A stretch of 64,000 bases of DNA from Trebonia sp963811335 (GCA_963811335.1 CAWERB010000023.1:186001-250000); one strand, 5' to 3'. Positions 9,066-18,559 are shown, counted from the first letter of the stretch. A program made the numbers and translations. The notes: generated by a model from the sequence alone, not told the origin.

Positions 9066-11057
9066 ATGATGGTCCACGGCCCTGGAATGATGATGATGCG
9101 CGGCGGGTTCCGCATGGACCCGTCGGTCACCAAGCAGAAGCTCAAGCCGGGGACGATCAAGCGGATCGCCGGGTATGCGCGCCCCTACCGGTGGAAGCTC
9201 ACCATCTTCCTGTTCGCCACGGCCGTGGACGCGGCGATCACCGTCGTCAACCCGCTGCTGCTGCGCGAGCTGATCGACAACGGCATCATCGCCCGCAACG
9301 AGGCCATCGTCATCGGGGTCGCGGTGACCGTCGCCGGGGTCACCCTGTTCGACGCGCTGCTCAGCGTGGTGAACCGCTACTTCTCCTCGCGGATCGGCGA
9401 GGGCCTCATTTACGACCTGCGCACTCAGGTCTTCGATCACGTGCAGCGGCAGCCGCTCGCGTTCTTCACCCGCGCCCAGACCGGGTCGCTGGTCAGCCGC
9501 CTGGACGGCGACGTGATGGGCGCGCAGACGGCCATCGTGGGCGTGCTGTCCAGCGTGCTGTCCAACGTCCTGTCGCTGATCGTCATCCTGGTCACCCTGT
9601 TCTACCTGTCCTGGCTGGTCAGCCTCATCGGGCTGCTGCTCATCCCGCTGTTCATCTTCCCCGCCCGCCTGGTCGGCCGCCGCCTGCAGCGCCTGTCGCG
9701 TGAGTCCATGCAGCTGAACGCCGAGATGGGCAGCACGATGACCGAGCGGTTCAACGTGGCGGGCGCGATGCTGGCCAAGCTCTACGGCCGCCCGCGCGAG
9801 GAGTCGGAGCTGTTCGCCGCGAAGGCGTTCAAGGTCCGCGAGATCGGCGTCACCCGGGACATGTACGGGATGGTGTTCATGGTCGCCATCATGCTGCTCA
9901 CCGGCTTGTTCACCGCCGTCACCTACGGGGTGGGCGGCGCCCTGGTGATCCACGGGGCGTTCCAGTTCGGCACGCTCGTCGCGGTCGCCCAGCTGCTCGC
10001 CCGGGTCTACGGCCCGATCGGGTCGCTGTCCAACGTGCAGATCCAGGTGATGACCGCCCTGGTCAGCTTCGACCGCGTGTTTGAGGTCCTCGACCTGGAG
10101 CCGTTGATCAAGGAGAAGCCGGGCGCGGTGACCCTGCCCGCCCGCGACGCGGCGGGCACCGCGCCGTCCATCGCGTTCCAGCGGGTGTCGTTCCGTTACC
10201 CGACGGCGCAGGAGGTGTCCCTCGCCTCGCTGGAGTCGATCGCGCTCAAGCAGCCCGAGCGTACCGACGCCGCGGCCGGCGTGCTGCACGACATCTCGTT
10301 CACCGCCCCCGCGGGCAAGCTCACCGCGCTCGTCGGCCCCTCCGGCGCGGGCAAGACCACCATCACCCAGCTGGTCTCCCGGATGTACGACCCGAACGAC
10401 GGCGCGGTGCTCATCGGCGGCCACGACATCCGCGACGTCACGCTCGACTCGCTGCACAACGTGGTCGGCGTCGTCACCCAGGACGCGCACCTGTTCCACG
10501 ACACGATCCGCACCAACCTGCTGTACGCGCGGCCGGGCGCGACCGAGCGCGAGCTCGTCGAGGCGTGCCAGGCCGCGCAGATCTGGGACCTGATCTCGGT
10601 GCTGCCCGACGGCCTCGACACGATCGTCGGCGACCGCGGCTACCGGCTGTCCGGCGGCGAGAAGCAGCGCGTCGCCCTGGCCCGGCTGCTGCTCAAGGCC
10701 CCGTCGATCGTGGTGCTCGACGAGGCGACCGCGCACCTGGACTCGGAGTCCGAGCTCGCGGTCCAGGAGGCCTTGTCGGTCGCGTTGCACGGCCGGACCT
10801 CGCTGGTCATCGCGCACCGGCTGTCCACCGTCCGCGAGGCGGACCAGATCCTGGTCATCGAGGCGGGCCAGGTCGCCGAGACCGGCACGCACGAGGAACT
10901 GCTCGCCGCGGGCGGCCTGTACGCGGACCTGTACCTGACCCAGTTCAAGGCACAGGAAAACCGGGAGCAGTACGCCGAACGGGCGAGTGACTCCGCGGGC
11001 AGCGCCCCGTCGTTCCTCATCGGCGGCGGGCGCCCGCCCCGGGCGCAGCGTACCTAG
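9066..11057 (+). CDS. ABC transporter, fused permease and ATP-binding (exporter type)
   Basis: A 663-residue half-size ABC exporter: six-helix type I exporter domain (about residues 35-330), then an ATPase domain with Walker A GPSGAGKTT (about 422-430), signature LSGGEKQR, Walker B IVVLDEATAHLD and H-loop IAHRLS. It carries an unusual insertion between the FRYP strand and Walker A (QEVSLASLESIALKQPE). The N-terminus is methionine-rich (MMVHGPGMMMM), so the true start could be one of several ATGs. It probably acts as a homodimer exporting a lipid or drug; the substrate is unknown. Confidence 0.92.
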   Translation: MMVHGPGMMMMRGGFRMDPSVTKQKLKPGTIKRIAGYARPYRWKLTIFLFATAVDAAITVVNPLLLRELIDNGIIARNEAIVIGVAVTVAGVTLFDALLSVVNRYFSSRIGEGLIYDLRTQVFDHVQRQPLAFFTRAQTGSLVSRLDGDVMGAQTAIVGVLSSVLSNVLSLIVILVTLFYLSWLVSLIGLLLIPLFIFPARLVGRRLQRLSRESMQLNAEMGSTMTERFNVAGAMLAKLYGRPREESELFAAKAFKVREIGVTRDMYGMVFMVAIMLLTGLFTAVTYGVGGALVIHGAFQFGTLVAVAQLLARVYGPIGSLSNVQIQVMTALVSFDRVFEVLDLEPLIKEKPGAVTLPARDAAGTAPSIAFQRVSFRYPTAQEVSLASLESIALKQPERTDAAAGVLHDISFTAPAGKLTALVGPSGAGKTTITQLVSRMYDPNDGAVLIGGHDIRDVTLDSLHNVVGVVTQDAHLFHDTIRTNLLYARPGATERELVEACQAAQIWDLISVLPDGLDTIVGDRGYRLSGGEKQRVALARLLLKAPSIVVLDEATAHLDSESELAVQEALSVALHGRTSLVIAHRLSTVREADQILVIEAGQVAETGTHEELLAAGGLYADLYLTQFKAQENREQYAERASDSAGSAPSFLIGGGRPPRAQRT

Positions 11058-11072
11058 CCATGGGGCTCCTTC

Positions 11073-11098
11073 GGGGACGGGTACGGGGGGTCGTCCCC
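11073..11098. terminator. Possible shared terminator between convergent genes
   Basis: GGGGACG (11073-11079) pairs with CGTCCCC (11092-11098) in the 45-base gap between the convergent exporter and sulfotransferase genes. Confidence 0.4.
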
Positions 11099-11102
11099 CG
11101 GG

Positions 11103-11993
11103 CTAGCGGTAGCCGAGGCGGCGCAGCTCCTGCGCGGCGGCCTTCTCCACGTCCGCGAGCTGGCTGTAGGAGAGGGTGCGCCGCCATTCGTTCTGCTCCG
11201 GCTTGGCGCGGCCGGTCCGGGTCACCGGCGCGGCGACCTTCGACCCCGTGAAGGCGGACAGCGCCGCCGCGGCCGCGCCGGGGTCGCGCGCGATGTCCTC
11301 GTAGCGGAGCGTCTTGAGCTGGTCGTCCGGCAGCGCCCGGCGCAGCTGGGCGGCGATCCTGATCGCGCCCCGCCAGCGCAGCGCGCACTTGCCCGCGCCG
11401 GACAGCGACGGGAAGGCGAGCCGGTCGGACTCGTCCTCCACGCCGTAGAACGGGTTGGGGAACTCGGTCTCGATGTTGACCACGCTCGGCCGGAACCACG
11501 ACATCGCGACCTGGTCGCGAAGCATCGCCGCCACGGTGTCCCGGCCGTCCCGCACCACCTGGACGATCCGCGCGTCGGGGAACGCCGCCACCAGCGCTTC
11601 CGCGCAGTAGGTCAGGTCGGGTGTCGCGTCGCCGTACCGGCTGACCCCGCGCAGTTCGGTGCACGGCCCGACCTCCGCCGGCCGCAGCCCGGCCGCCGAC
11701 CGGCACTGCGGCGCGCACTCCAGGCAGCTCGCCGGCCCGATCTGCCAGCCCTGCGCGAACGCGTCCCGCATCACCGCGGCGGCGGCGTCACCCCGGCCGC
11801 TGTGCAGCGACGGCCGCCGGGCGAACCCGTAGACCGCCTGCAGCACGGCCTGCTGCCCGATGGTCACGTGGAACCCGGGAGAGATCTTGAGCGCACGCCC
11901 GACGTGCTCCGCGCCGGAGTGCGGCGCGCCGATCACGAAGACCGGCTGGGTCACGTTGCGGGCGTTGACGATGAGGATATGGCGCGGTGGCAT
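11103..11993 (-). CDS. Sulfotransferase-family protein
   Basis: A 296-residue PAPS-dependent sulfotransferase-like protein. The 5'-phosphosulfate loop is VFVIGAPHSGAEHVGRAL (about residues 13-30) and the 3'-phosphate motif is DARIVQVVRDGRDTVAAML (about 140-160). Between them is a cysteine-rich stretch, CLECAPQC, which may bind a metal or form disulfides. ATG 11993 is the first start before the conserved P-loop; sequence upstream of it is low complexity. The acceptor (carbohydrate, lipid or peptide) cannot be deduced and no biosynthetic cluster adjoins it. Confidence 0.78.
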   Translation of the reverse strand: MPPRHILIVNARNVTQPVFVIGAPHSGAEHVGRALKISPGFHVTIGQQAVLQAVYGFARRPSLHSGRGDAAAAVMRDAFAQGWQIGPASCLECAPQCRSAAGLRPAEVGPCTELRGVSRYGDATPDLTYCAEALVAAFPDARIVQVVRDGRDTVAAMLRDQVAMSWFRPSVVNIETEFPNPFYGVEDESDRLAFPSLSGAGKCALRWRGAIRIAAQLRRALPDDQLKTLRYEDIARDPGAAAAALSAFTGSKVAAPVTRTGRAKPEQNEWRRTLSYSQLADVEKAAAQELRRLGYR

Positions 11994-12210
11994 CGATGCC
12001 GTATCGGTGCGGGCCTGGGCGGGGCGTGAACGGGCGGGTAGGGAGGGCGGGTAAGGATGGGCGGGCAGGCGGGTAAGGGAGGAGCGGGCGGTGGTGCGGC
12101 CATGATGGCACGCGCGCCACCGTCGGCGGGCCGTCTCGGCGGTTCGGACGGGAGAACGTTCGAGTCTCCCCAGTACCGTACTGCCTGCGCCGACCACATA
12201 TGCTGTCTCC

Positions 12211-12621
12211 GTGCCGCGGTTGTCTTCGTGGGGAATCCCCCGTACCCCGTCTTGGCCGGGCAAGAGCCGCGGCTGGCTCGTTCCCATGGCTCTCGGCCTG
12301 GCCGGCCTGGCCCTCTGCCTCGGCGTGACCGGGTGCGCGCAGTTCAACAAGGCACTCGGCCAGCAGCAGGCGCTCGTCTACTTCAAGATGAGCACGCCGG
12401 TCTCGTTCAAGCTCAAGGTGCGCTCCGCCTGTGACAACCTGCCGCACGTCAAGGCCGCGCCGATCGCCACCAGCGTGCCGCTCACCTCCGCGGTCGACGT
12501 GGTGACCTACAACACAACCGGCGCCGGCCTGGCGGACATCGCTCGCCTGGAGGAGTGCGTGAACAAGTTCGCACCCCAGGTCGTGGGCGTTAACGTGCAC
12601 GACTCGTCAGACGATAGCTGA
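12211..12621 (+). CDS. Putative lipoprotein of unknown function
   Basis: Up to 136 residues. A hydrophobic segment (MALGLAGLALCLGV) ends in the lipobox-like GVTGC, after which the mature part would begin CAQFNKALG. The rest resembles small actinobacterial secreted proteins with paired cysteines (SACDNL and EECVNKF, probably disulfide-linked). The GTG at 12211 supplies a basic N-region (R and K before the hydrophobic core) that the later ATG at 12286 lacks, so the longer form is preferred. No function is recognised. Confidence 0.55.
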   Translation: MPRLSSWGIPRTPSWPGKSRGWLVPMALGLAGLALCLGVTGCAQFNKALGQQQALVYFKMSTPVSFKLKVRSACDNLPHVKAAPIATSVPLTSAVDVVTYNTTGAGLADIARLEECVNKFAPQVVGVNVHDSSDDS

Positions 12622-12703
12622 GTTGCCCGCGGGGGGACGTCCCTGGCAGTCCCTGATCCCCGTCTCGTTACCGCTGCCGTCCGACCGCTTCCTACTTTCC
12701 CGG

Positions 12704-12745
12704 TCTGGTATATAGTCCTCCTATAACCTAGTAAATCGATTGGGA
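12704..12745 (+). promoter_or_regulatory. AT-rich promoter/operator region of the ABC importer operon
   Basis: An AT-rich island, rare in this GC-rich sequence, directly precedes the substrate-binding protein gene: GGTATATAG, then CTATAACCTAGTAAATCGATT. TATAAC at about 12720 could be a -10 box. The placement fits a sulfur- or nitrogen-responsive operator, but no regulator can be named. Confidence 0.35.
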
Positions 12746-12756
12746 ATGGATACTTA

Positions 12757-13826
12757 ATGCGAAGCATCCTGGCTGGCGCGGCCGTCCTGGCAGGCGGCGC
12801 CCTCCTCATCGCCGGCTGCTCCTCGGGCGCCTCCTCGTCTTCTTCGTCTTCGCCAGCCTCGTCCGCCGCCTCCGGCGGCTCGGCGAGCGCCGCCGCGGCG
12901 AGCGCGCCGGTGACCGTGCGGCTCGGCTACCTGGCGAACATCACCCACGCGCCCGCGCTGATCGCGGTCAAGAACGGCTACTTCGCGAAGGAGTTCGGCT
13001 CAGCGGGCACGGTGAAGTCGACGGTGTTCACCAGCGGCACGCAGGAGACGACCGCGATCCTGGCCGGCCAGCTCGACGCCGCCTTCGTGGGGCCGAACCC
13101 GGCGATCAACGCCTGGCAGAAGTCCAGTGGCCAGGCCATCAAGATCGTCTCCGGGGTCGCTACCGGCGGGGCGTCCGTCGTGGTGAAGCCGGCCATCACC
13201 TCCGCCGCGCAGCTCAAGGGGCAGTCCCTGGCCAGCCCGTCGCTCGGCAACACGCAGGACGTGGCGGTGCGCTACTGGCTCAAGCAGCAGGGGCTGACCA
13301 CCAGCGCGACCGGCGGCGGTGACGTGGCGATCAAGCCGACCTCGCCGAACTCCGCAGCCGTGCTCGAGTTCAAGTCCGGGCAGGTCGTCGGCGCCTCCAG
13401 CCGGCCCCCTACGACGTGCAGATGGTGCAGGCCGGCGGGAAGGTGCTGCTGTCCGAGCCGGGCGTGACCACGGTGCTCGTGGTCACCCAGTCGTTCCTCG
13501 CCGCGCACCCGGACATCGTCGCCGACCTGCTCAAGGCCAACCTCGACGCGCTCGGTTACATCAAGTCCGACCCGTCCGGCGCCGAGCAGGCCGCCAACGC
13601 CGAGCTCGCCGCGTACACCGGCAAGCCGCTGTCGTCGAAGGTGCTCGACCCGGCGTTCAAGGAGATCACCTTCACCAGCGACCCGGATGCGGCCTCGCTC
13701 AACCAGGATGCGCAGGAGGCCACGGCGATCGGGCTGCTCAAGACCGTGAACCTGAGCGGGATCTTCGACCTTGACCCGCTCAACGCCGTCCTCTCCGCGG
13801 CCGGCCAGCCGGCGGTGAGCGGGTAA
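12757..13826 (+). CDS. ABC importer substrate-binding lipoprotein (SsuA/NrtA-like), one frameshift
   Basis: A periplasmic-binding-type lipoprotein of the sulfonate/nitrate/taurine importer family. It has a signal peptide with lipobox (ALLIAGC, Cys about residue 20), a Ser/Ala-rich linker, then VRLGYLANITHAPALIAVKNGYF and GTQETTAILAGQLDAAFVGPNPAINAW. The first frame runs off after FKSGQVVGA at about 13396. The next frame continues directly with PAPYDVQMVQAGGKVLLSEPG and runs to the stop at 13826. The locus is 1070 bases, one short of a multiple of three, so a single missing base near 13396-13400 explains it. Sulfonate specificity is only inferred. Confidence 0.83.
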
Positions 13827-13835
13827 CGGCCGCGT

Positions 13836-13879
13836 CCCGTGGCCCGGCCCGGCTGCGGGGGCGGGCGGGCCGGGCCACG
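13836..13879 (+). terminator. GC-rich hairpin between the binding protein and ATPase genes
   Basis: Perfect 13-bp arms, CGTGGCCCGGCCC (13836-13848) and GGGCCGGGCCACG (13867-13879). There is no T-run; it may lower expression of the downstream transporter subunits relative to the binding protein. Confidence 0.5.
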
Positions 13880-13916
13880 GCCAGCGATAGCAGCAGGCGA
13901 GATTACGGAGCCTTCC

Positions 13917-14688
13917 ATGTCCACGACAGCGGTAACTCAGGCGCGCGGCGGTCAGCCTGGCCGGCGTCTCCAAGGTGTACGGGCGCGGCGGCTCCGCCGT
14001 CCGCGCCCTCGACCAGGTGTCCCTCACCGCCCAGCCGGGTGAGTTCACCTGCCTCATCGGCGCGTCCGGCTGCGGCAAGTCCACGCTGCTCTCGCTCGTG
14101 GCGGGCCTGGACCGGCCGACCAGCGGGGACATCACGACCCGCGGCCGGGTGGCGCTCATGTTCCAGGAGCCCGGCCTGTTCCCGTGGCTCACCGCCGGGT
14201 CGAACGTCGAGCTCGCGCTGCGCGCCCGCAAGGTGCCGCGCGCCGAGCGCAAGGCACGGGCGGCGGAGCTGCTCGACGCGGTTGCGCTCGGCGGCTTCGC
14301 CGCCAAGCGGCCGCACGAGCTGTCCGGCGGCATGCGGCAGCGAGTCGCGCTGGCCCGCGCCCTGGCGCAGGACGCCGACGTGCTGCTGATGGACGAGCCG
14401 TTCGGCGCGCTCGACGCGATGACCCGCGACCTGCTGCACGACGAGCTCGACCGGGTACGCGAGCGGGTCGGCAGGCCGCTCACCGTCCTTTTCGTCACGC
14501 ACAACGTTCGTGAGGCCGTCCGCCTCGGCGACCGCGTGGTCCTGCTGTCCAGCCGGCCCGGCCGGGTCATCGAGGAATACCCGGTGCCGGTGCAGCGGCC
14601 GCGGCGGATCGACTCCGCCCCGGTCGCCGAGCTGGCCAGCGTCATCACCGACAGGCTCCGCGCGGAGGTAAGCCGTCATGGCAGCTGA
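13917..14688 (+). CDS. ABC importer ATP-binding protein (SsuB/TauB-like), one frameshift near the N-terminus
   Basis: The main frame encodes a SsuB/TauB-type ATPase: VSKVYGRGGSAVRALDQVSL, Walker A GASGCGKST, Q-loop FQEPGLFPW, signature LSGGMRQR, Walker B LLMDEPFGALD and H-loop VTHNVREA. It energises uptake by the neighbouring permease. The natural ATG at 13917 (MSTTAVTQAR) is in another frame from AVSLAGVSKVYG. One extra base near 13945 accounts for this, and the locus is one base over a multiple of three. It overlaps the permease gene by 11 bases. Confidence 0.85.
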
Positions 14689-15527
14689 CACCACACTCGC
14701 CGGGCTGGACGCCCTCGAACTCGCCCCCGCCTCCGGTGGCATCGACGCCGCCGAGCGGGCGCGGCGGGCCTGGGCGGCGACCTGGCCGAAGCTGGCCGCC
14801 GTCGCCCTGGTGTGGCTCGTCTGGGAGCTGATCCACCTCACCGGCTGGAAGAAGTACGTACTGCCGGGCCCGGGGGTCACCCTCACCAACCTGTGGGAGC
14901 AGGCGAAGTCGGGCCTGCTGTGGCACGCAACCGGGGACACCGCGGCGCGGGCCGTCATCGGCTACGGGGTCGCCCTGGTCATCGGCACCGTCGTCGGACT
15001 CCTGGTGGCCCGCATCCCGCCGCTGCGGGCCGCCGTCGGCTCACTGATCACCGGCCTGCAGACCCTGCCGTCGGCAGCGTGGATCCCGTTCGCGATCATC
15101 CTGTTCGGGCTGACCAACGCCTCGATCCTGTTCATCATCGTGATGGCCTCCGCCCCGGCCATCGCCAACGCGGTCATCTCCGGCGTGGACCTCATCCCGC
15201 CGCTCCTGCTCAAGTCGGGCAAGGTCATCGGGCTGCGCGGGCTGAGCCTGACCTGGCACCTGATCATGCCCGCCGCACTGCCCACCTTCGTGGCCGGACT
15301 CAAGCAGGCGTGGGGCTTCACCTGGCACGCCCTGCTGACCGCCGAACTGCTCGTGCTCGTCGCCGGGGAGCCCTCGATCGGCCAGCTGTTCTCAGGCCGA
15401 CCAAGAGCAGACGGACATGCCGTCCACGATCGCCATCATGATCGTGATCCTCGTCCTCGGCATCGCCGTCGACGCGGCGTTCGGCCTGGCCAACCGGGCG
15501 ATCAGGAAGCGCCGGGGCCTGACGTAA
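14678..15527 (+). CDS. ABC importer permease (SsuC/NrtB-like), C-terminal frameshift
   Basis: A BPD-type inner-membrane permease with about six helices. The EAA-like loop around KSGKVIGLRGLSLTWHLIMPAALP contacts the ATPase. The frame is intact to QLFS at about 15394; the sequence then continues in another frame as ADQEQTDMPSTIAIMIVIL, ending GLANRAIRKRRGLT at the TAA 15525-15527. This is the usual last helix and tail, so the gene is treated as one locus with one extra base. Together with the two preceding genes it forms a complete importer, probably for aliphatic sulfonates, taurine or nitrate. Confidence 0.83.
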
Positions 15528-15660
15528 CCGGGTTTGGGAAGTATCGGAATTCGCCTGATTCCGGACAATGATGTTCGATAGCCTCAGACTCATCGAACTA
15601 CATCTGTGTAACTTAATCCTGACGTGCCGCAACGCGCCAGGGGGACGGAGCAGATGGACC

Positions 15661-15807
15661 ATGAGTGACGCGGCACGAGCTACCGATCCCGAGCTCGACG
15701 AGGCGCTGGCGCGAGCGATCCGCCAGCTCATCACCGAGGCCATGGAAGCGGGCGCGGACGCCGGGACCGGCGCAGGCAGCGGCGGTCCCGGGTCGGCGGC
15801 GGCGTAA
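15661..15807 (+). CDS. Small hypothetical protein
   Basis: A 48-residue frame starting at ATG 15661 (MSDAARATDPELDEALARAIRQ). It has one amphipathic acidic helix and a Gly/Ala/Ser tail. GGACGGAG precedes the start by about ten bases. No family is recognised, and the coding assignment is uncertain. The preceding 130 bases hold AT-rich sequence that could be its promoter. Confidence 0.35.
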   Translation: MSDAARATDPELDEALARAIRQLITEAMEAGADAGTGAGSGGPGSAAA

Positions 15808-15844
15808 GGCGGCAGCAGGGACAGGCGCGGTTCAGGCCGCGGCA

Positions 15845-15875
15845 CGGCCCGGCCGACGATGCTCCGGCCGGGCCG
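15845..15875. terminator. Bidirectional terminator hairpin
   Basis: CGGCCCGGCCG (15845-15855) pairs perfectly with CGGCCGGGCCG (15865-15875) between the convergent small gene and the DinB-like gene. Confidence 0.5.
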
Positions 15876-15883
15876 GGCCGCGT

Positions 15884-16393
15884 TCACTCGCCCGTCGGGC
15901 CGCCGGCCAGCTCGCTGACGATGTCCAGGTGTCCCACGTGGCGGGCGTACTCCTGGAGCAGGTGGAACAAGATCCGCTCCAGGGTCGCGGGCGGCGCGCC
16001 GTCCCAGCGCTCGCCCGGCTGGCCGGCCTCGTCGAGTTGATGCCCGGCGATCACCCGCTCGCTGCGCGCCGCCTGGGCCTGCAACGCGGCGACCAGGCCG
16101 TCCAGGGTCTCATCCGGCGCCACGTGCCAGCGGCCGTCCCGGTTGTCGCCCCACGGGTCGGCGACCTCCCGGCCCTCGAATCCCCACTCAAGCCAGCGCA
16201 GCTCGACGTAGGTGAGGTGCTTGAGCAGCTCAAGCGGGGTCCAGCCGGAGGGCAGCCGGGAGTGGCGCAGCTCGTCCGCTGGCAGCGCGCGCAACTTGAC
16301 GACGAGCTGGGCCCGGAAGTAGCCGAGATAGCGGGCGAACACCTCGGCGTAAGACGCCGCCGGATCGGTCGGCTCAGGGAACGGGATGCTCAT
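15884..16393 (-). CDS. DinB / DUF664-family protein
   Basis: A 169-residue four-helix DinB-like protein. The histidines that form the metal site in this fold are visible in ELLKHLTYVE (about residue 58), IAGHQ and LLQEYARHVGHLDI (about 150-156). Such proteins are often thiol-dependent (mycothiol or bacillithiol) transferases, but a specific reaction cannot be assigned. The ATG at 16393 opens MSIPFPEPTDPAASYAEVFARYLGYF, shown here in two overlapping pieces of the N-terminal helix: AEVFARYLGYFRAQL. It is a single gene. Confidence 0.77.
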   Translation of the reverse strand: MSIPFPEPTDPAASYAEVFARYLGYFRAQLVVKLRALPADELRHSRLPSGWTPLELLKHLTYVELRWLEWGFEGREVADPWGDNRDGRWHVAPDETLDGLVAALQAQAARSERVIAGHQLDEAGQPGERWDGAPPATLERILFHLLQEYARHVGHLDIVSELAGGPTGE

Positions 16394-16442
16394 GGGGCCA
16401 ACGCTATCGGTGTGCCGCGGCCCGGAGGCCGGCCCGTCGCGG

Positions 16443-17300
16443 CTAGGTCGTCACCACCGCGAAGTCCTCGCCGGTCGACATGCGCAGCCCGTCGGGCCGT
16501 CCGGCGAAGTAGCGGTCGTTAAGCTCGCGCCCGGACACGTGCCTGACGTCGGTGAACCCGGCCGCGCGGGCCAGGTCGAGGAACTCTTGCGGCGCGAAGA
16601 AGCTGAGGAACGGCGTGCCCGACGACCTGGCGCCGTTCTCCGACATGAGCCAGCCCTGCCGGTCCCGCTCGTCGACCAGGTCCAGCGGGAGCAGGAACGT
16701 CAGCGCGACCGTGGAGCCGGGAGCGAGCGTGGCCAGGTCGCGCAGCGTCGCCGCGTTCGCCTCCCGCGTCAGGTACATGCTGACGCCGGCGGAGGCGACC
16801 ACCGCGGGGCGTCCCGTGTCGAAGCCGGCCTTCACGACCTCCTCTCGCCAGGAGGCGCCCGCCTCGAAGTCCACCGGCACCAGCCGCAGCCACTGCGGGA
16901 CGCCGTAGCCGAGCTCGATGAGGCGGCCCCGCTTCCACGCCTGCGTGCCCGGCTGGTCCACCTCGAACACGCGCAGCCGTGCCGCGAGCTCCGGGCGGCG
17001 CTGCGCGAACGTGTCGAGGCCCGCGCCGAGCAGCACGTACTGGTCCGTCCCCTGGGCGGCCCGCGCGGCGACCAGGTCCTCGATGAACCGGGCGCGCGCC
17101 ACGACCGACCCGCGGAACCCGCTGGTGAACACCGGGTCCATGTCCGGCCGGCCGCGCCAGCCGTCCGGCGGGTCCGCCAGCCGCAGCCCGATCTCGTCCT
17201 CGAGCACATGCGGCGCCGCGTCCACCTCGACGTGCAGCGCCCGCCACAGCGCGACCCGCACCGCCGTGCTGTCCGGCTCCGTCAGCTCCGTATCCGTCAC
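16443..17300 (-). CDS. SAM-dependent methyltransferase, TIGR00027 / leucine carboxyl methyltransferase-like
   Basis: A 285-residue class I methyltransferase of the TIGR00027 type, abundant in actinobacteria. The SAM loop is QYVLLGAGLDTFAQR (about residues 81-95), followed by acidic strand VFEVDQPGTQAWKR and the motif AGVSMYLT. The GTG at 17300 (TDTELTEPDSTAVRVALWRALHVE region) is preferred; a start 39 bases upstream is possible. The substrate is unknown for most family members. Confidence 0.85.
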   Translation of the reverse strand: MTDTELTEPDSTAVRVALWRALHVEVDAAPHVLEDEIGLRLADPPDGWRGRPDMDPVFTSGFRGSVVARARFIEDLVAARAAQGTDQYVLLGAGLDTFAQRRPELAARLRVFEVDQPGTQAWKRGRLIELGYGVPQWLRLVPVDFEAGASWREEVVKAGFDTGRPAVVASAGVSMYLTREANAATLRDLATLAPGSTVALTFLLPLDLVDERDRQGWLMSENGARSSGTPFLSFFAPQEFLDLARAAGFTDVRHVSGRELNDRYFAGRPDGLRMSTGEDFAVVTT

Positions 17301-17435
17301 GTCGGAAAACCTACACCGCCCGGTCCCGGCCCTGACCACGGATGCCGGACGGGACCGGGCGGAGCAGGCTTCCGTTCTGGATAATCGTGCACATGCCAGT
17401 GCACCGGCGGCGGGCCTGATCTCCTAGGACGCGAA

Positions 17436-17477
17436 AGCGGTCGTTTGGGCACACCCCAGGGTGCCCAAACGACCGCT
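17436..17477 (-). terminator. Strong hairpin terminator downstream of hpnH
   Basis: A perfect 17-bp inverted repeat, AGCGGTCGTTTGGGCAC (17436-17452) and its complement (17461-17477), with an 8-base loop, begins 11 bases past the hpnH stop. A short T-rich stretch follows on the minus strand. Confidence 0.75.
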
Positions 17478-17487
17478 GTCCTTTGGG

Positions 17488-18492
17488 TCAGTGGCTGACC
17501 ATGGCGCGCAGCGACTCGCGCAGCGAGTCCATGGTGGCGAGGACCGCGGTCGGCTCGTAGCCGCAGTGCGCCATGCAGTTGTCGCAGCGCGGGTCCTTGC
17601 CGCGGCCGAAGTTGTCCCAGTCGGTGGTCTCCAGGAGTTCCTTCCAGGTGCCGACGTAGCCGTCGTCCATCAGGTAGCAGGGACGCTGCCAGCCCTGCAG
17701 CGTGTACAGCGGCACGCCCCACGGGGTGCACTGGAAGTCGGCCTTGCCCTCGAGGAAGTCCAGGTACAGCGGGGAGTGGTTGAAGCGCCACTTCTCGCGG
17801 CGGCCGTCGGCGAACGCCTTGCTGAACAGCTCGCGGGTCTGCGTCACGCCGAGGAAGCGGTCCTGGTCGGGGGCCTTGGCGTAGGCGTAGCCGGGCGCGA
17901 TCTCCAGGCGGTCGACCTTGAGCTCGTTGTTGATGTAGTCGAGGGTCTCGATCAGGTCCTGCGGGGTGTCGGTGTTGAACACGGTGGTGTTCGTGTAGAC
18001 CGCGAAGCCCTTGGACTTGGCCAGCTTGATCGCCTCGACGGCCTGGACGAAGACGCCCTTCTTGGCGACCGCCTCGTCGTGACGGTCGCCGACGCCGTCC
18101 AGGTGGACCATCCAGGCGAAGTTCTTGTTCGGCTTGAACTTGTCGATGTGCTTGGGCAGGAACACCGCGTTCGTGCACAGCACGACGAACTTCTTCCGCT
18201 TCAGCAGTTCGGCGGTGATCTCGTGGATCTGCGGGTGCATCAGCGGCTCGCCGCCGGCGATGGACACCATCGGCGCGCCGCACTCCTCGACCGCGGCGAT
18301 GGCCTGCGCCACCGGCATCCGCTGCTTGAGCAGCGCCGCGGGCTGCTGGATCTTGCCGCAGCCCGCGCACTTGAGGTTGCACGCGTACAGCGGCTCAAGC
18401 TCCATGATCAGCGGGTACTTCTTCACGCCGCGGAGCTTCTGCTTCATCAGGTACGTCCCGAGCTTCACCGTCAGGTGAAACGGCATCGCCAT
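17488..18492 (-). CDS. hpnH: Adenosyl-hopene transferase HpnH (radical SAM)
   Basis: A 334-residue radical SAM enzyme that adds adenosine to a hopene side chain, the first step in making C35 hopanoids. The 4Fe-4S ligands are C38, C42 and C45 in YACNLKCAGCGK; further signatures are SIAGGEPLMHP, WMVHLDGVGDRHD and a C-terminal cysteine group, RCDNCMAHCGYEP. Length and N-terminus (MAMPFHLTVKLGTYLMKQKL) match the family. It stands alone, without squalene-hopene cyclase or hpnG nearby, and is divergent from a tetR gene whose repeats fill the shared promoter region, suggesting dedicated control. Confidence 0.92.
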   Translation of the reverse strand: MAMPFHLTVKLGTYLMKQKLRGVKKYPLIMELEPLYACNLKCAGCGKIQQPAALLKQRMPVAQAIAAVEECGAPMVSIAGGEPLMHPQIHEITAELLKRKKFVVLCTNAVFLPKHIDKFKPNKNFAWMVHLDGVGDRHDEAVAKKGVFVQAVEAIKLAKSKGFAVYTNTTVFNTDTPQDLIETLDYINNELKVDRLEIAPGYAYAKAPDQDRFLGVTQTRELFSKAFADGRREKWRFNHSPLYLDFLEGKADFQCTPWGVPLYTLQGWQRPCYLMDDGYVGTWKELLETTDWDNFGRGKDPRCDNCMAHCGYEPTAVLATMDSLRESLRAMVSH

Positions 18493-18559
18493 GATCGAGT
18501 CTCCGTCTCTGGTGGCCCCCGGGCCGCCTGCTGTCTGCCGAGCGTGCCGGGCATGCGCA

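Noticed and set aside
8910..10892. A 660-codon minus-strand frame opposite the ABC exporter
   Set aside because: Composition is rich in Arg, His, Asp and Gln with no motif; the plus-strand exporter is unambiguous.
12145..12185. GTTCGAGTC resembling a tRNA T-loop
   Set aside because: No matching acceptor, D or anticodon arms can be folded around it.
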